From Verrucomicrobiota bacterium (GTDB taxonomy: Bacteria; Verrucomicrobiota; Verrucomicrobiia; Opitutales; Opitutaceae), in NCBI GenBank assembly GCA_016235555.1, contig JACRKC010000081.1, positions 1 through 64,000 on the forward strand: 64,000 nt of DNA, given 5' to 3'. The position numbers and the translations under genes are program-made. The notes beneath the pieces are model-generated. The model made no database searches. It worked only from the letters and a program-made list of their open reading frames with translations, and was not told the DNA's origin. Each line of letters begins with the position of its first letter. The first letter of the stretch is position 1. Below, one piece after another: positions 26,690 through 35,198 of this stretch.

Positions 26690-28102
26690 ATGAAGATCAA
26701 CCTCACCCTTACACCGCAGTCGCTGCAAAAAAAGACTGCGCACGTCTTCGAGCTCGCCGGCCAGAAGATCCGCACCATCGACGCGACGTGGGATCCCGCC
26801 AAGGGCACACCGGTGTTCACGGTCAAGGGCCGCTACACCTCGCGCGGCTGGACCGAGTGGACGCAGGGCTTCCAGTTCGGCATGGCGTTTCTCCAGTTCG
26901 ATGCGACCGACGAGGTCGGCATGTTGCACCTCGCGCGCCGCAAGACCGTGAAATACATGGCCTCGCACGTCTCGCACACGGGCGTGCATGACCACGGCTT
27001 CAACAACGTCTCCACCTACGGCAATTTCCGCCGGCTGATGCTCGAGGACCGCATCGCCTTCAATCAGGAGGAGCTCAACTTTTCCGAGCTCGCGCTCAAA
27101 GTCTCCGGCGCCGTGCAGGCCGCCCGCTACGTGCCGACGGCCTATCGCGACCCGTGGTCGCCCGTCGCGGGCAGCGGTGGCGTCGCCCCCGGCGGCTACG
27201 TCTACTCGTTCAACGGCCCGCAGTCGCTCTTCGCCGACACCATCCGCTCCATGCGCGCGCTGGTCGTCGCGCACCAGCTCGGCCACGCGCTCATGGGCGA
27301 GGGCGACAAGCCGACCAACCTCCTCCACCGCGCCGTCGAACACGCCGCGACCACCGCGCGCTTCAACGTGTTCTTCGGCGCCGGCCGCGACAGCTACGAT
27401 GTGCGCGGCCGCGTCGCGCACGAGAGCGTGTTCAACCGCAACGACGGCCAGTTCCGCTGCCCGAGTTCGCAGCAGGGCTACTCGCCGTTCACCACGTGGA
27501 CGCGTGGCGCCGCCTGGATCATCTGCGGCTACGCGGAGCAGCTCGAATTTCTCGACACGTTGTCGGACGGCGACCTCGCCGCCGTCGGCGGCAAGCGCGC
27601 CGTGACCGCCCTCTGCCTCGAAACCGCCCGCGCCGCGAGCGACTACTACATCGACGGCTACTCGGCGAAGGATGGTGTGCCTTACTGGGACACCTCCGCG
27701 CTCAACACGCACAAGCTCGGCGCCTTCACCGCCCGCGCCGCCGATCCCTACAACGTCCACGAACCCGTCGACAGCTCCGCCGCCGCGATCGCCGCGCAGG
27801 GCTTCATCCGCCTCGGCAACTACCTCGCCGCGCACGGCGAAAAGGCCGCCGGCAAGAAATACCTCCAGGCCGGTCTCACGATCGCCGACACGCTCTTCGC
27901 CGCGCCGTATCTCTCGACGAGCCCGAGCCATCAGGGCCTGCTGCTCCACAGTGTCTACCACCGCCCGAATGGCTGGGATTACGTCCCCCCCGGCCGGAAG
28001 GTGCCGTGCGGCGAATCCTCGATGTGGGGCGACTACCACGCGATGGAACTCGCCCTCCTCATCCGCCGCCTGGCGGACGGGAAATACTACACGTTTTTCT
28101 GA
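26690..28102 (+). CDS. GH88-like unsaturated glucuronyl hydrolase
   Basis: A 470-residue (alpha/alpha)6-barrel hydrolase without signal peptide. Matches to the GH88 pattern: an aspartate in LFADTIRSMRAL (usual DTMMN), QGYSPFTTWTRGAAWIICGYAE, GVPYWD, DSSAAAIAAQGFIRL and ESSMWGDYHAMELAL. Such enzymes remove the unsaturated uronic acid left by polysaccharide lyases through enol-ether hydration. No lyase is adjacent. ATG chosen at MKINLTLTPQSL; the longer upstream frame overlaps the divergent marC-like gene. Confidence 0.7.
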   Translation: MKINLTLTPQSLQKKTAHVFELAGQKIRTIDATWDPAKGTPVFTVKGRYTSRGWTEWTQGFQFGMAFLQFDATDEVGMLHLARRKTVKYMASHVSHTGVHDHGFNNVSTYGNFRRLMLEDRIAFNQEELNFSELALKVSGAVQAARYVPTAYRDPWSPVAGSGGVAPGGYVYSFNGPQSLFADTIRSMRALVVAHQLGHALMGEGDKPTNLLHRAVEHAATTARFNVFFGAGRDSYDVRGRVAHESVFNRNDGQFRCPSSQQGYSPFTTWTRGAAWIICGYAEQLEFLDTLSDGDLAAVGGKRAVTALCLETARAASDYYIDGYSAKDGVPYWDTSALNTHKLGAFTARAADPYNVHEPVDSSAAAIAAQGFIRLGNYLAAHGEKAAGKKYLQAGLTIADTLFAAPYLSTSPSHQGLLLHSVYHRPNGWDYVPPGRKVPCGESSMWGDYHAMELALLIRRLADGKYYTFF

Positions 28103-28139
28103 GCCCGACCGACTCGTGCGTCGCCCCCTTCCTTCGCTT

Positions 28140-28234
28140 GTCATTCTGAGCGCAGCGAAGAATCCAGCAGGACACTCGATGCACTTGATCGTTGCAAAAG
28201 CCCGGTTGGATTTTCCGCTGCGCTCAGAATGACA
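28140..28234. repeat. Inverted repeat, TCATTCTGAGCGCAGCGAAG type
   Basis: The arms tcattctgagcgcagcgaagaa and the complement ttccgctgcgctcagaatgaca flank about 45 bases. Similar wording is widespread in environmental bacteria as REP-like elements. It lies 17 bases before the aldo-keto reductase start and so probably falls in its leader. Confidence 0.8.
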
Positions 28235-28251
28235 GAGGAGACGGCATAGAA

Positions 28252-29169
28252 ATGCACTATCGCACCCTCGGCCGCACCGGTCTGCGCGTCTCCGTCGTCG
28301 GCGTGGGCACGTGGCAGTTTGGCGGGGAGTGGGGGCGCGATTTCACGCAGCCCGAAGTCGACGCCATCCTCGGCGCGGCGCAGGACTGCGGGATCAACTT
28401 CATCGACACCGCCGAGTGTTACGGCGACCACCTCTCCGAGCGCTTCATCGGCCACGCCATCGCGGGGCAGCGCGACCGGTGGATCGTGGCGACCAAGTTC
28501 GGACACCACTTTCACAAGAGCTTCGACCGCTCGATGCACTTCGATCCGGCGGATGTCGTGCGCCAGCTCGACGCCTCGCTCGCGGCGCTCCGCACCGACC
28601 ACGTCGACTTGCTCCAGTGCCACTCGGCGAAAGACCACGAGTTTGACACCGACGGCCTCTGGGCCGCGCTCCAGCGCGAGCAGCAAAAAGGCAAGGTCCG
28701 CCACCTCGGTATTTCGATCAGCCCCCAGACGAACCTCCACCAGACCGAGCGCGCGACGAACGTCGGCGCGGGCACGATCCAGGTGATCTACAACCGTCTC
28801 CAGCTTGAAGCCGAGGCCGCGGTGTTGCCCGCGTGCCGCCGCGACAACCTGGGCGTGCTGGCGCGCGTGCCGCTGGCGAGCGGGTTTCTCTCGGGGAAAT
28901 ACCGGCCCGGCGCGACGTTTGCCGCGACCGATGTGCGCGAGGCGTTGATGAAGGACAAGCGGGAGGCGTGGCTCGCGGAGGCCGCGCGCGTGGCCGCGAC
29001 CGAAGTCCCCGCGGGCGTGCCGATGGCGCAATGGGCGCTCGCGTGGTGCCTGAAGAATCCGGCCGTCACCGCCGTCATCCCCGGCTGCAAATCTTCCGAG
29101 CAAGTCCGCGCCAACGCCGCCGCCGCCGCGCTCGACATCGGCCAGGCCGCGCATCCGCAGGCGGCGTGA
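28252..29169 (+). CDS. Aldo/keto reductase
   Basis: A 305-residue NADPH-dependent oxidoreductase with a TIM barrel. The catalytic tetrad is complete: Asp and Tyr in FIDTAECYG, Lys in VATKFGHH and His in DLLQCHS. The C-terminal NADPH-phosphate site follows AVIPGCKSSEQV. Substrate unknown; many bacterial members reduce sugar or glyoxal derivatives. ATG 28252 is preceded by a gaggag element and gives the standard N-terminus MHYRTLGRTGL. Confidence 0.9.
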   Translation: MHYRTLGRTGLRVSVVGVGTWQFGGEWGRDFTQPEVDAILGAAQDCGINFIDTAECYGDHLSERFIGHAIAGQRDRWIVATKFGHHFHKSFDRSMHFDPADVVRQLDASLAALRTDHVDLLQCHSAKDHEFDTDGLWAALQREQQKGKVRHLGISISPQTNLHQTERATNVGAGTIQVIYNRLQLEAEAAVLPACRRDNLGVLARVPLASGFLSGKYRPGATFAATDVREALMKDKREAWLAEAARVAATEVPAGVPMAQWALAWCLKNPAVTAVIPGCKSSEQVRANAAAAALDIGQAAHPQAA

Positions 29170-29295
29170 ACAAGGTGCGAGGCCAAGAAATGCGCCATTA
29201 GCGCGATGGATTTCCGTCGGCGGATCAACCGGCTCGCTTGTGCGTTCCGCTCCCGCGGTTACACTCCGGTCAGCCCGAGAACGAAAGGCCTTCGC

Positions 29296-29565
29296 ATGAG
29301 CGCCGTGCAGATCCATCTCGAATACACCGAAATCGCCGCCGTCGAATACTACGCCGAAACCCTGGGCGTGAGTCCCGAGGACATCGCCTACGCTGCGCTG
29401 CATGAACTGATGCTGCGCGCCAAGGATCCCGAGGTGCAGCACCGGATCGTGCGCACGCGCAGTGCGCGCCGCGCGACCCCGGCACCATGGGGCGACTCGA
29501 AGCACGCCACGCACCATCCGTTTCAAGACGAGATGGCGGCGGGTTCGCTGAGCCGGTTCTTCTGA
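29296..29565 (+). CDS. Hypothetical protein, 89 residues
   Basis: Not recognised. The product has an acidic helical first half (YTEIAAVEYYAETLGVSPED) followed by a helix rich in Ala/Leu and a basic, histidine-containing tail (SARRATPAPWGDSKHATHH) ending SRFF. No cysteines or membrane segment. ATG 29296 was preferred to an upstream ATG because of its spacing behind a GAAAGG element. It lies between the reductase and rlmN. Confidence 0.5.
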   Translation: MSAVQIHLEYTEIAAVEYYAETLGVSPEDIAYAALHELMLRAKDPEVQHRIVRTRSARRATPAPWGDSKHATHHPFQDEMAAGSLSRFF

Positions 29566-29681
29566 GCCGGCCAGCGAATGGCGCCCGCCCTGCATCGCAC
29601 CTCGATGCAGGACGCATCACCGCAAACCGCGATTGCGCCGCGGCACCATGCCCGCAACGTCGTCGGCGGCATTTCCCGAAC

Positions 29682-30833
29682 ATGCTGGCCACCGCAAACG
29701 CACCCGTCCCGCTCTACGATCTCACACGGGCGGAGCTGTTGGGACTGTTCGGCCGCTGGGGCTTCGCGCCGGTGCACGGCGAACGGCTGTGGAACTATCT
29801 TTATTTGCAGCTGGCCGGCGCGTTCTCCGCCGACGCGCTGCCGGAGTTGCCGGCGAAAGTCCGCACGCGCCTCGCCGCCGAGGCGACGCTCGGTGTGCTG
29901 CCGACTGCGCTCGAGACCGACTCGAGCGACGGCTTCACCCGCAAATACCTCCTCGCCCTCGCCGATCGCGCGCGCATCGAGACCGTGCTCATGCGGTTCA
30001 CCGGCCGCGTGACCGCGTGCCTCAGCACGCAGGTCGGCTGCGCGATGGGCTGCGTGTTCTGCGCCACCGGTCAGATGGGCTACACGCGGCACCTCACCGC
30101 CGGCGAAATCGTCGCGCAAGCCGTGCACGTCGCGCGCGCGCTGCGGCAGGGTGGTGGCGGCCGGGGTGACGAGATTTACCCGCCTCTGGCGGCGCCGAAG
30201 GCGACCAGGGCCGGCCTCCTCACGTCGGCCGCTACGCCCCGCCTCCGCAACATCGTCCTCATGGGCATGGGCGAGCCGCTGCACAATTACGACGCCGTGA
30301 TGCACGCGATCGACATCCTGCGCGATCCCAACGGGCTCGCGCTCGGCGCGGAGCGCATCACGCTCAGCACGGTGGGCGTCGTGCCCGGCATCCTGCGGCT
30401 CGCCCGGGAAAAACGCCCGCTGCATCTCGCCGTCTCGCTGCACGCCGCCACCCAGGAAGAGCGCGCGGCCCTCGTGCCCGTCGCGAAAAAATGGCCGCTC
30501 GACGAACTCATGGCCGCGTGCCGCACCTACAGCGAGACGACCGGCCGGCGCATCTTCTACGAGTGGACGCTGATCGACGGGAAAAACGACTCGCCCGATC
30601 ATGCGCGCGCCGTGGGGCGGTTGCTGCGCGGGCTGCCGGCGCAGGTAAACCTGATCCCGCTCAACCCCACGACCGGCTACGAGGGCGCGCCGACGCACTC
30701 GGCGGCGGCGCGGCAGTTTCAACACATCCTCGCGCAAGAGTTCTCCTTGCCGAGCACGGTGCGGCAGCGTCGCGGCATCGATATCGCGGCGGGATGCGGC
30801 CAGCTCGCGGTGGTTGAACCGCGCCGCGCGTGA
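29682..30833 (+). CDS. rlmN: 23S rRNA/tRNA adenine-C2 methyltransferase RlmN, with in-frame repeat insertion
   Basis: Radical-SAM enzyme methylating C2 of A2503 in 23S rRNA and A37 in tRNAs. The 383-residue product carries the [4Fe-4S] motif CAMGCVFC, the SAM region VLMGMGEPLHNY, the conserved LSTVGVVPGI and LHAATQEER, and a late Cys in GCGQLA. Between the helix AGEIVAQAVHVARAL and LRNIVLMGMGEP there are about 28 extra residues (PPLAAPKATRAGLLTSAATP and flanks) encoded by a palindromic element. All catalytic parts are intact, so the enzyme may still function. Confidence 0.93.
   Translation: MLATANAPVPLYDLTRAELLGLFGRWGFAPVHGERLWNYLYLQLAGAFSADALPELPAKVRTRLAAEATLGVLPTALETDSSDGFTRKYLLALADRARIETVLMRFTGRVTACLSTQVGCAMGCVFCATGQMGYTRHLTAGEIVAQAVHVARALRQGGGGRGDEIYPPLAAPKATRAGLLTSAATPRLRNIVLMGMGEPLHNYDAVMHAIDILRDPNGLALGAERITLSTVGVVPGILRLAREKRPLHLAVSLHAATQEERAALVPVAKKWPLDELMAACRTYSETTGRRIFYEWTLIDGKNDSPDHARAVGRLLRGLPAQVNLIPLNPTTGYEGAPTHSAAARQFQHILAQEFSLPSTVRQRRGIDIAAGCGQLAVVEPRRA
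30175..30236. repeat. Palindromic element inside rlmN
   Basis: The first part (tttacccgcctctggcggc and on to gcgaccagggc) recurs at 50752-50789. The second part ccggcctcctcacgtcggcc followed by gctac is family H, intergenic at 31175, 43749 and 55891. The composite keeps the rlmN frame. Confidence 0.8.
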
Positions 30834-30846
30834 CGCTGTTCGCCGT

Positions 30847-30924
30847 TCACACCTGCGCGAGAATGACGGTGACAGCGAGGGCCAGGATGAGCGCGAGGCC
30901 GAACGGAAGAACGCGGTCTTTCAT
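30847..30924 (-). CDS. Possible 25-residue membrane peptide
   Basis: ATG 30924 opens a frame beginning MKDRVLPFGLALILALAVTV and ending LAQV. It is a basic start then one hydrophobic helix, as in many small inner-membrane proteins. It is convergent with rlmN and ends 13 bases after its stop. No strong ribosome site is visible, so it is only a candidate. Confidence 0.3.
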   Translation of the reverse strand: MKDRVLPFGLALILALAVTVILAQV

Positions 30925-30957
30925 GGCGGGGTGGAAACTCATACCAATTACCGCGAG

Positions 30958-31197
30958 CTATTGGATGGCAGGCCCGCCCACCGGTCGGGCCGGCAAATCC
31001 AAAGTCCAATCGTATCTGAACACTGGTGTCAGGCGGCCGCCGCGCGGAACAGCAGGATCGTCGACACGATCCCGCGGCTACGTGGGCGCGGCGGCGATCA
31101 GCCTGCAAAAATCCAGCCGGGGGTTCAACGGGTGGTGGCAGTCGGCCCTTTGGCGGACAAATGCCCCTGGCCGGCCGCCTCACGTCGGCCGCTACGA
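30958..31197. repeat. Cluster of palindromic repeats (families J and H)
   Basis: From 30958 lies an ATggcaggcccgcc-type element related to the one at 52121-52300, including an upstream ataccaattacc string that recurs as atacccattacg there. From 31133 lies a family H copy ending ccgcctcacgtcggccgctac in part. No gene was seen in 30925-31204. Confidence 0.6.
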
Positions 31198-31204
31198 TGG
31201 CGGA

Positions 31205-32590
31205 TCAGCTCACGATCCCGAGCGGCGGCGTGGTTTGCCACGCACCGCGCGTGAAATCGGGCACCTCCTGCGGGGCACCGCCGGCAGCGACCGATTTTTC
31301 GCTGAGCGGGCCGACCGCGGTCCACGCCGCGGCGTCGTAGACATCCTGATCGAGCGGCAGGCCTTCGCGCAGGCACTGGATGATCCGGTAGCGCATCACG
31401 AAATCCATGCCGCCGTGGCCCCGCGCGGTCTCGCCGAGGTTCTTCGCGACGTCAGCGACCTTGGGCCAGAGCGGATGCTCGAACTCGGCGTAGTATTTCG
31501 CCAGCGCCGCCGTCGAATCCTCCCACGTGTGCTCCTTCGGGCTGCGGCCCTCGATGTAAACCCGATCGGGAAAGCCGGACCACAGACCGCGGGTGCCCTG
31601 GATCAGGTTGTGGCGCGAGTAGGGCCGCGGGACCGTCGTGCTGTGCTGGAGCATGATGGTGCGGCCGCGGGCGGTCTTGATGATGGACGTGTTGACGTCG
31701 CCGCAGACGTAGTTCGCGGTGCGGCGTTGGTGACCTGCCGGGAAGTTTTTTCCGGTGTATTCGGGCAGGCCGAGGGAGGGACTGCTGAATGACACGACGC
31801 GCGCGAACCGATCGCCGCGGTTGATGCCCATGTATTGGGCCACCGGGCCGAGGCCGTGGGTCGTATAGAGGTTGCCGTCGCGCACCGTGTGCTCGGGGAT
31901 GCGCCAGCTGCCCGTGCCGTGCTCGAGCTGCTTCGACTGCGAGCGCAGGTCGTGGAGATAACTGGCCTCGCCGTGGAGCAACTCGCCGAAAGCGCCCTGC
32001 CGGCACATGCGGAGCACCATGAGTTCTTCGCGACCGTAGCAGACGTTTTCCAGCATCATGCAGTGGCGCTGCGTCTGCTCGGCCACGTCGACGAGCTGCC
32101 AGCATTCCTCGAGGGTGACCGCGGCGGGCACCTCGGTGAACGCGTGTTTGCCGGCGCGCATCGCCGCCACGGCCATCGGCGTGTGGTCGCGCCACGGCGT
32201 GCAGATGAACACCGCCTCGAGGTCGTCGCGCGCGAGCATCTTCAGGTAATCCTTCGGGCCGTCGCCGTAGGCGGCGGGCGCGGGCTTTTTGGCGCGGGCG
32301 ACGGCTTCGAGCGCGCGCTTCAGCGTGGGCGCGTGGTTGTCGCACACGGCGCGCACCTCGCAACCTTCGAGCGCGAGCAGTTCGCGCATCGTGCCATTGC
32401 CCCGTGCGCCGAGACCGATCACGCCGCAGCGCACGAGGTCGAGCTTGGGCGTGCGGAGGCCGACGACGCTCCGGCCGGCGCGGCGCGGCGCGGCCGATTC
32501 GGCGGCGCGGGCGGCGGCGCCAAGGGCGAGCGCGGCGGCGCCGGCGGTGGAGACGGAACGGAGGAATTCGCGACGGGAGGAGTTGTTCAT
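31205..32590 (-). CDS. Tat-exported GH109-type Gfo/Idh/MocA protein
   Basis: A 461-residue NAD-dependent glycosidase/oxidoreductase. The N-terminus SSRREFLRSVSTAGAAALA is a twin-arginine signal. The Rossmann motif is GVIGLGARGNGTM, followed by the EVP motif (AFTEVPAAVTLEE, usually EKP). Segments NLYTTHGLGPVAQYMGINRG and RGHGGMDFVMRYR are characteristic of GH109 alpha-N-acetylgalactosaminidases, which work by NAD-assisted elimination. It is followed at 32 kb by a propeller and an SGNH hydrolase on the same strand, possibly one glycan-related operon. Confidence 0.85.
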   Translation of the reverse strand: MNNSSRREFLRSVSTAGAAALALGAAARAAESAAPRRAGRSVVGLRTPKLDLVRCGVIGLGARGNGTMRELLALEGCEVRAVCDNHAPTLKRALEAVARAKKPAPAAYGDGPKDYLKMLARDDLEAVFICTPWRDHTPMAVAAMRAGKHAFTEVPAAVTLEECWQLVDVAEQTQRHCMMLENVCYGREELMVLRMCRQGAFGELLHGEASYLHDLRSQSKQLEHGTGSWRIPEHTVRDGNLYTTHGLGPVAQYMGINRGDRFARVVSFSSPSLGLPEYTGKNFPAGHQRRTANYVCGDVNTSIIKTARGRTIMLQHSTTVPRPYSRHNLIQGTRGLWSGFPDRVYIEGRSPKEHTWEDSTAALAKYYAEFEHPLWPKVADVAKNLGETARGHGGMDFVMRYRIIQCLREGLPLDQDVYDAAAWTAVGPLSEKSVAAGGAPQEVPDFTRGAWQTTPPLGIVS

Positions 32591-32672
32591 GGGGATGGAG
32601 GTAGGCGCCTGCTGGCAGGCGATCGGGGGCGTTATTCGTGAATGAGCGCAGGAACCGCGTGCAAGCACGCTC

Positions 32673-34016
32673 CTACTTTTTTTTCTTCGGCGCGTCGGGG
32701 GCGAGCTTCGTTTTGAAAATCGGCACGGGGCGCGGCGGGGTGGCGGTCGCGCCGGGTTCGTCGAAGTGATTCCAGTTGGCGTTGCCGACGAGAAAATAGT
32801 CGCCGCCGGGGCCGAGGCAGCCGAGCGAGGGCGCGGGCAGGTTGAGGTGCGCCGACTCGAGCACGGTGAACGCGACGAGGTTTTCGGCCGCGTCGTCGAG
32901 CGTGAGGCGGACGACGCGGTTTGGCCGCACGCCGTTCTGCACCGCGATGAGCTCGCCTTTGGGCGTGCGCACCAGACCGTCGATGCCGACGAGCGTGGTG
33001 TCCGGCAACGGATCGATCCGGCGCACGGTGCGGGTGGCGGTATCGACGCGCAGCAGGCCGCCCGCGTAGTCGGCCACGATCACGGCGCCACCGTCGGGCA
33101 TCACGACGATGCCCTGGAGCGAGCTGAACTCGTCGCTTTCCACGAACAGCTCCGGCGCGCGCGCACCGGGTGCGAGCCGCCACAGGCAGGTCGCCCCGCT
33201 GTCGGGCAGCCACACACTGCCGTCGGGTCCGAGCGCGAGGTCGCCGATGACGTGCGGGCGGCCGTCGCCGGGCACGAGGGCGATTTGTTTCACGGCCCCC
33301 GTCTCGAGGTCGATCTCGGCGACACCGGCGGCACCGTGGTGCTGCGCCTCGGCGTAACCCTCCATGGCGGCGACGCCGGACGTGGCGGCCCACAGCACAC
33401 CACGATCTTCCTCGACCACGAGGCCGAACACGCCGAGCAGCGGCGAATCCTCCGGCGTGAAGCGCGCCACCTTCACCTCGGCCCGGCCCTTCTTGCCGGG
33501 CGCAGTGCTCGCGCGCACCCACACGCAGCGGTGATGCACATCGCCGAAAAAAAACTGGCCGGTCTTTTCGCGCCAGGCGATGCCCTCGACCAGACCCGTC
33601 ATGTCGGCGATCTGAAACGTGATGTCGGCTTCGCCCACCGTGTTCTGCTGGTTGGCCGCGAGTTTTTTAACGACGTCCTTGAAGTCCTTCCGGTCCTTCA
33701 TCGCCGCAAAGGCCCGGTTCCGATCCACGGGCGAGTGCAGGCCGAGCGCGGCGAATTTTCCCAGCGTCACCACGGCGTCCTCGAAGCGTTCGTTGAGCGC
33801 CTGCGCGGCGGCGAGATTCACGAGCAGGCGCGGATAATCCGGCCGCAGCGCGACGGCCTCTTCCATTTTCGCGAGGTAGGTGGGGTAATCGCTGGCTTCG
33901 GCCGCGGCGATCGCGTCGCGGGCGAGCGCGACGGCGCGGGTGGTCGACGGCGCCTCGGCGGCCGGCAGCGCGGCGGCCGCCACGCTCAGGCAGATCGCAA
34001 GTCGGATGAGGCGCAC
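32673..34016 (-). CDS. Exported TPR plus SMP-30/NHL-type beta-propeller protein
   Basis: A 447-residue protein with signal peptide (MRLIRLAICLSVAAAALPAA). Residues about 25-115 form TPR-like helices (PDYPRLLVNLAAAQALNERFEDAV cut to LLVNLAAAQALNE). Residues about 130-420 are a six-blade propeller with GLVEGIAWREKTGQFFFGDV and LALGPDGSVWLPDSG repeats, as in SMP-30/gluconolactonase folds. The tail ends in five lysines after an Ala/Asp segment. Substrate and activity unknown. Confidence 0.75.
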   Translation of the reverse strand: MRLIRLAICLSVAAAALPAAEAPSTTRAVALARDAIAAAEASDYPTYLAKMEEAVALRPDYPRLLVNLAAAQALNERFEDAVVTLGKFAALGLHSPVDRNRAFAAMKDRKDFKDVVKKLAANQQNTVGEADITFQIADMTGLVEGIAWREKTGQFFFGDVHHRCVWVRASTAPGKKGRAEVKVARFTPEDSPLLGVFGLVVEEDRGVLWAATSGVAAMEGYAEAQHHGAAGVAEIDLETGAVKQIALVPGDGRPHVIGDLALGPDGSVWLPDSGATCLWRLAPGARAPELFVESDEFSSLQGIVVMPDGGAVIVADYAGGLLRVDTATRTVRRIDPLPDTTLVGIDGLVRTPKGELIAVQNGVRPNRVVRLTLDDAAENLVAFTVLESAHLNLPAPSLGCLGPGGDYFLVGNANWNHFDEPGATATPPRPVPIFKTKLAPDAPKKKK

Positions 34017-34038
34017 GTGGGGCGAGTCTGCGACCGGT

Positions 34039-34755
34039 TCACTTCGCGCCGGCGGGCAGTGCCGGCAAAATGGCCGCCACCACCTGATCGGCGAGCACGG
34101 CGTAGCCGGGATCGGTGAAGTGCACGTTGCGCGGGCGCTGAATCTTGTCCTGCTGCCGGACGACCACGGCGTGCAGATCGTCGAGGGCCACGCCGAGTTC
34201 CTTCATCGCGCGCACGGCGACATCGTTGTAACGCAACTCGTCGTGTTCGACACGCCCCGCGGAGCCCGACGGCACCGGCGTGGTGGTGGCGAAGATGAGC
34301 CTGGCGCCGGTCTGTTTCAGTCGCGCGACGACGGTGCGGAGATTTTTTTCGTAATCGGCCGGCGTGGCGACCTGCCTGCCCTTGTCGGGGGTGACGTAGG
34401 CGCCCTTTTCGTCGAGGTATTTGAGGTCGTGCAGGCCGAAGTTGAAATGGATCACGTCCCACTTGCCGCCGCCGAGCCACTGGTCGAGGGACTTCACGCC
34501 GCGCGCGGTGTCGCCGCAATTTTCCGCCGGGCGATGCACGTTGGCCTTGCCGGCGAGCTTCGCACGCACCGGAAGCGTGTAGCCCATCGAGATCGAGTCG
34601 CCGATGAGCAGCACCCGCGGGAGGCCGGACACCTCGGCCACCGACGCGAGCGAGGGATCGGGCGCCTTTTCTTTCTTCGGCGCTTTGTCGGCGGCGAAAC
34701 CGGCGGCGATGAACGCGCTCGCGAGGACGAAACCAATCGGAAGTCTCAGTTTCAT
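34039..34755 (-). CDS. Exported SGNH/GDSL hydrolase
   Basis: A 238-residue esterase-fold protein with signal peptide (MKLRLPIGFVLASAFIAAGFA). Block I is VLLIGDSISMGY with the nucleophile Ser; the oxyanion Gly is in ENCGDT; block III reads FNFGLHDLKYL in place of GxND. Block V reads RPRNVHFTDPGY, so the His is present but the usual Asp three residues before it is Arg. Activity may rely on a Ser-His dyad. Possible targets are acetyl groups on polysaccharides, fitting the GH109-type neighbour. Confidence 0.8.
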   Translation of the reverse strand: MKLRLPIGFVLASAFIAAGFAADKAPKKEKAPDPSLASVAEVSGLPRVLLIGDSISMGYTLPVRAKLAGKANVHRPAENCGDTARGVKSLDQWLGGGKWDVIHFNFGLHDLKYLDEKGAYVTPDKGRQVATPADYEKNLRTVVARLKQTGARLIFATTTPVPSGSAGRVEHDELRYNDVAVRAMKELGVALDDLHAVVVRQQDKIQRPRNVHFTDPGYAVLADQVVAAILPALPAGAK

Positions 34756-34799
34756 TCTCGTTGGGTTTGATACCCCGGAGCTTGCGTCGGCTTGGTTGG

Positions 34800-34856
34800 G
34801 TAGCGACGAGCGCCAGCGAGTCGAAGAGCGTCGGCTCGCTGGCGTTCGCCGCTACG
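34800..34856. repeat. Palindrome, GTAGCGACGAGCGCCAGCGAG type
   Basis: The two arms gagcgccagcgag and ctcgctggcgttc form a strong hairpin with outer tagcg and cgcta pairing. It lies in the long gene-free region 34756-35198, which also holds repeat A2. Confidence 0.7.
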
Positions 34857-34983
34857 ATGCGTAGTCGAAGATTGCATGGTGGGATTGGTCTAAGGCCTCG
34901 GGGCTTGCTCCGGGGATGTTTACGGCGAAGGGGTGCGCCTAGCGAGCGCCGGGGGCGCCGTGGTGTCAACGTGCGGTTCGGTC

Positions 34984-35137
34984 GGGCGCATCTCTGTTTC
35001 CTGTAATATGCTCGCACCACAGGGGTGGGCCGGGCGCTCCGCGCCCGGCCAGCGCGCGGCGATTCCCGCTCGCTCCTGGCCGCCCGCGGAGCGGCCGGCC
35101 CACCTTTCGGCTTACTGCGAAAAAGTAATCTGCGCCC
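34984..35137. repeat. MITE-like repeat family A, copy 2 (intact)
   Basis: Termini GGGCGCATCTCTGTTTCCTG and the complement of CTGCGAAAAAGTAATCTGCG-type sequence, enclosing GGTGGGCCGGGCGCTCCGCG and a mirrored GCGGAGCGGCCGGCCCACC. Flanked by an 8-bp direct repeat GTTCGGTC (34976-34983 and 35138-35145). It serves as the uninterrupted reference for the IS110 target. Confidence 0.85.
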
Positions 35138-35198
35138 GTTCGGTCCCGACATCAAAGGTGGCATTGCGCCGCCGCGCGCGGGTGGTCAGCTTCACCGC

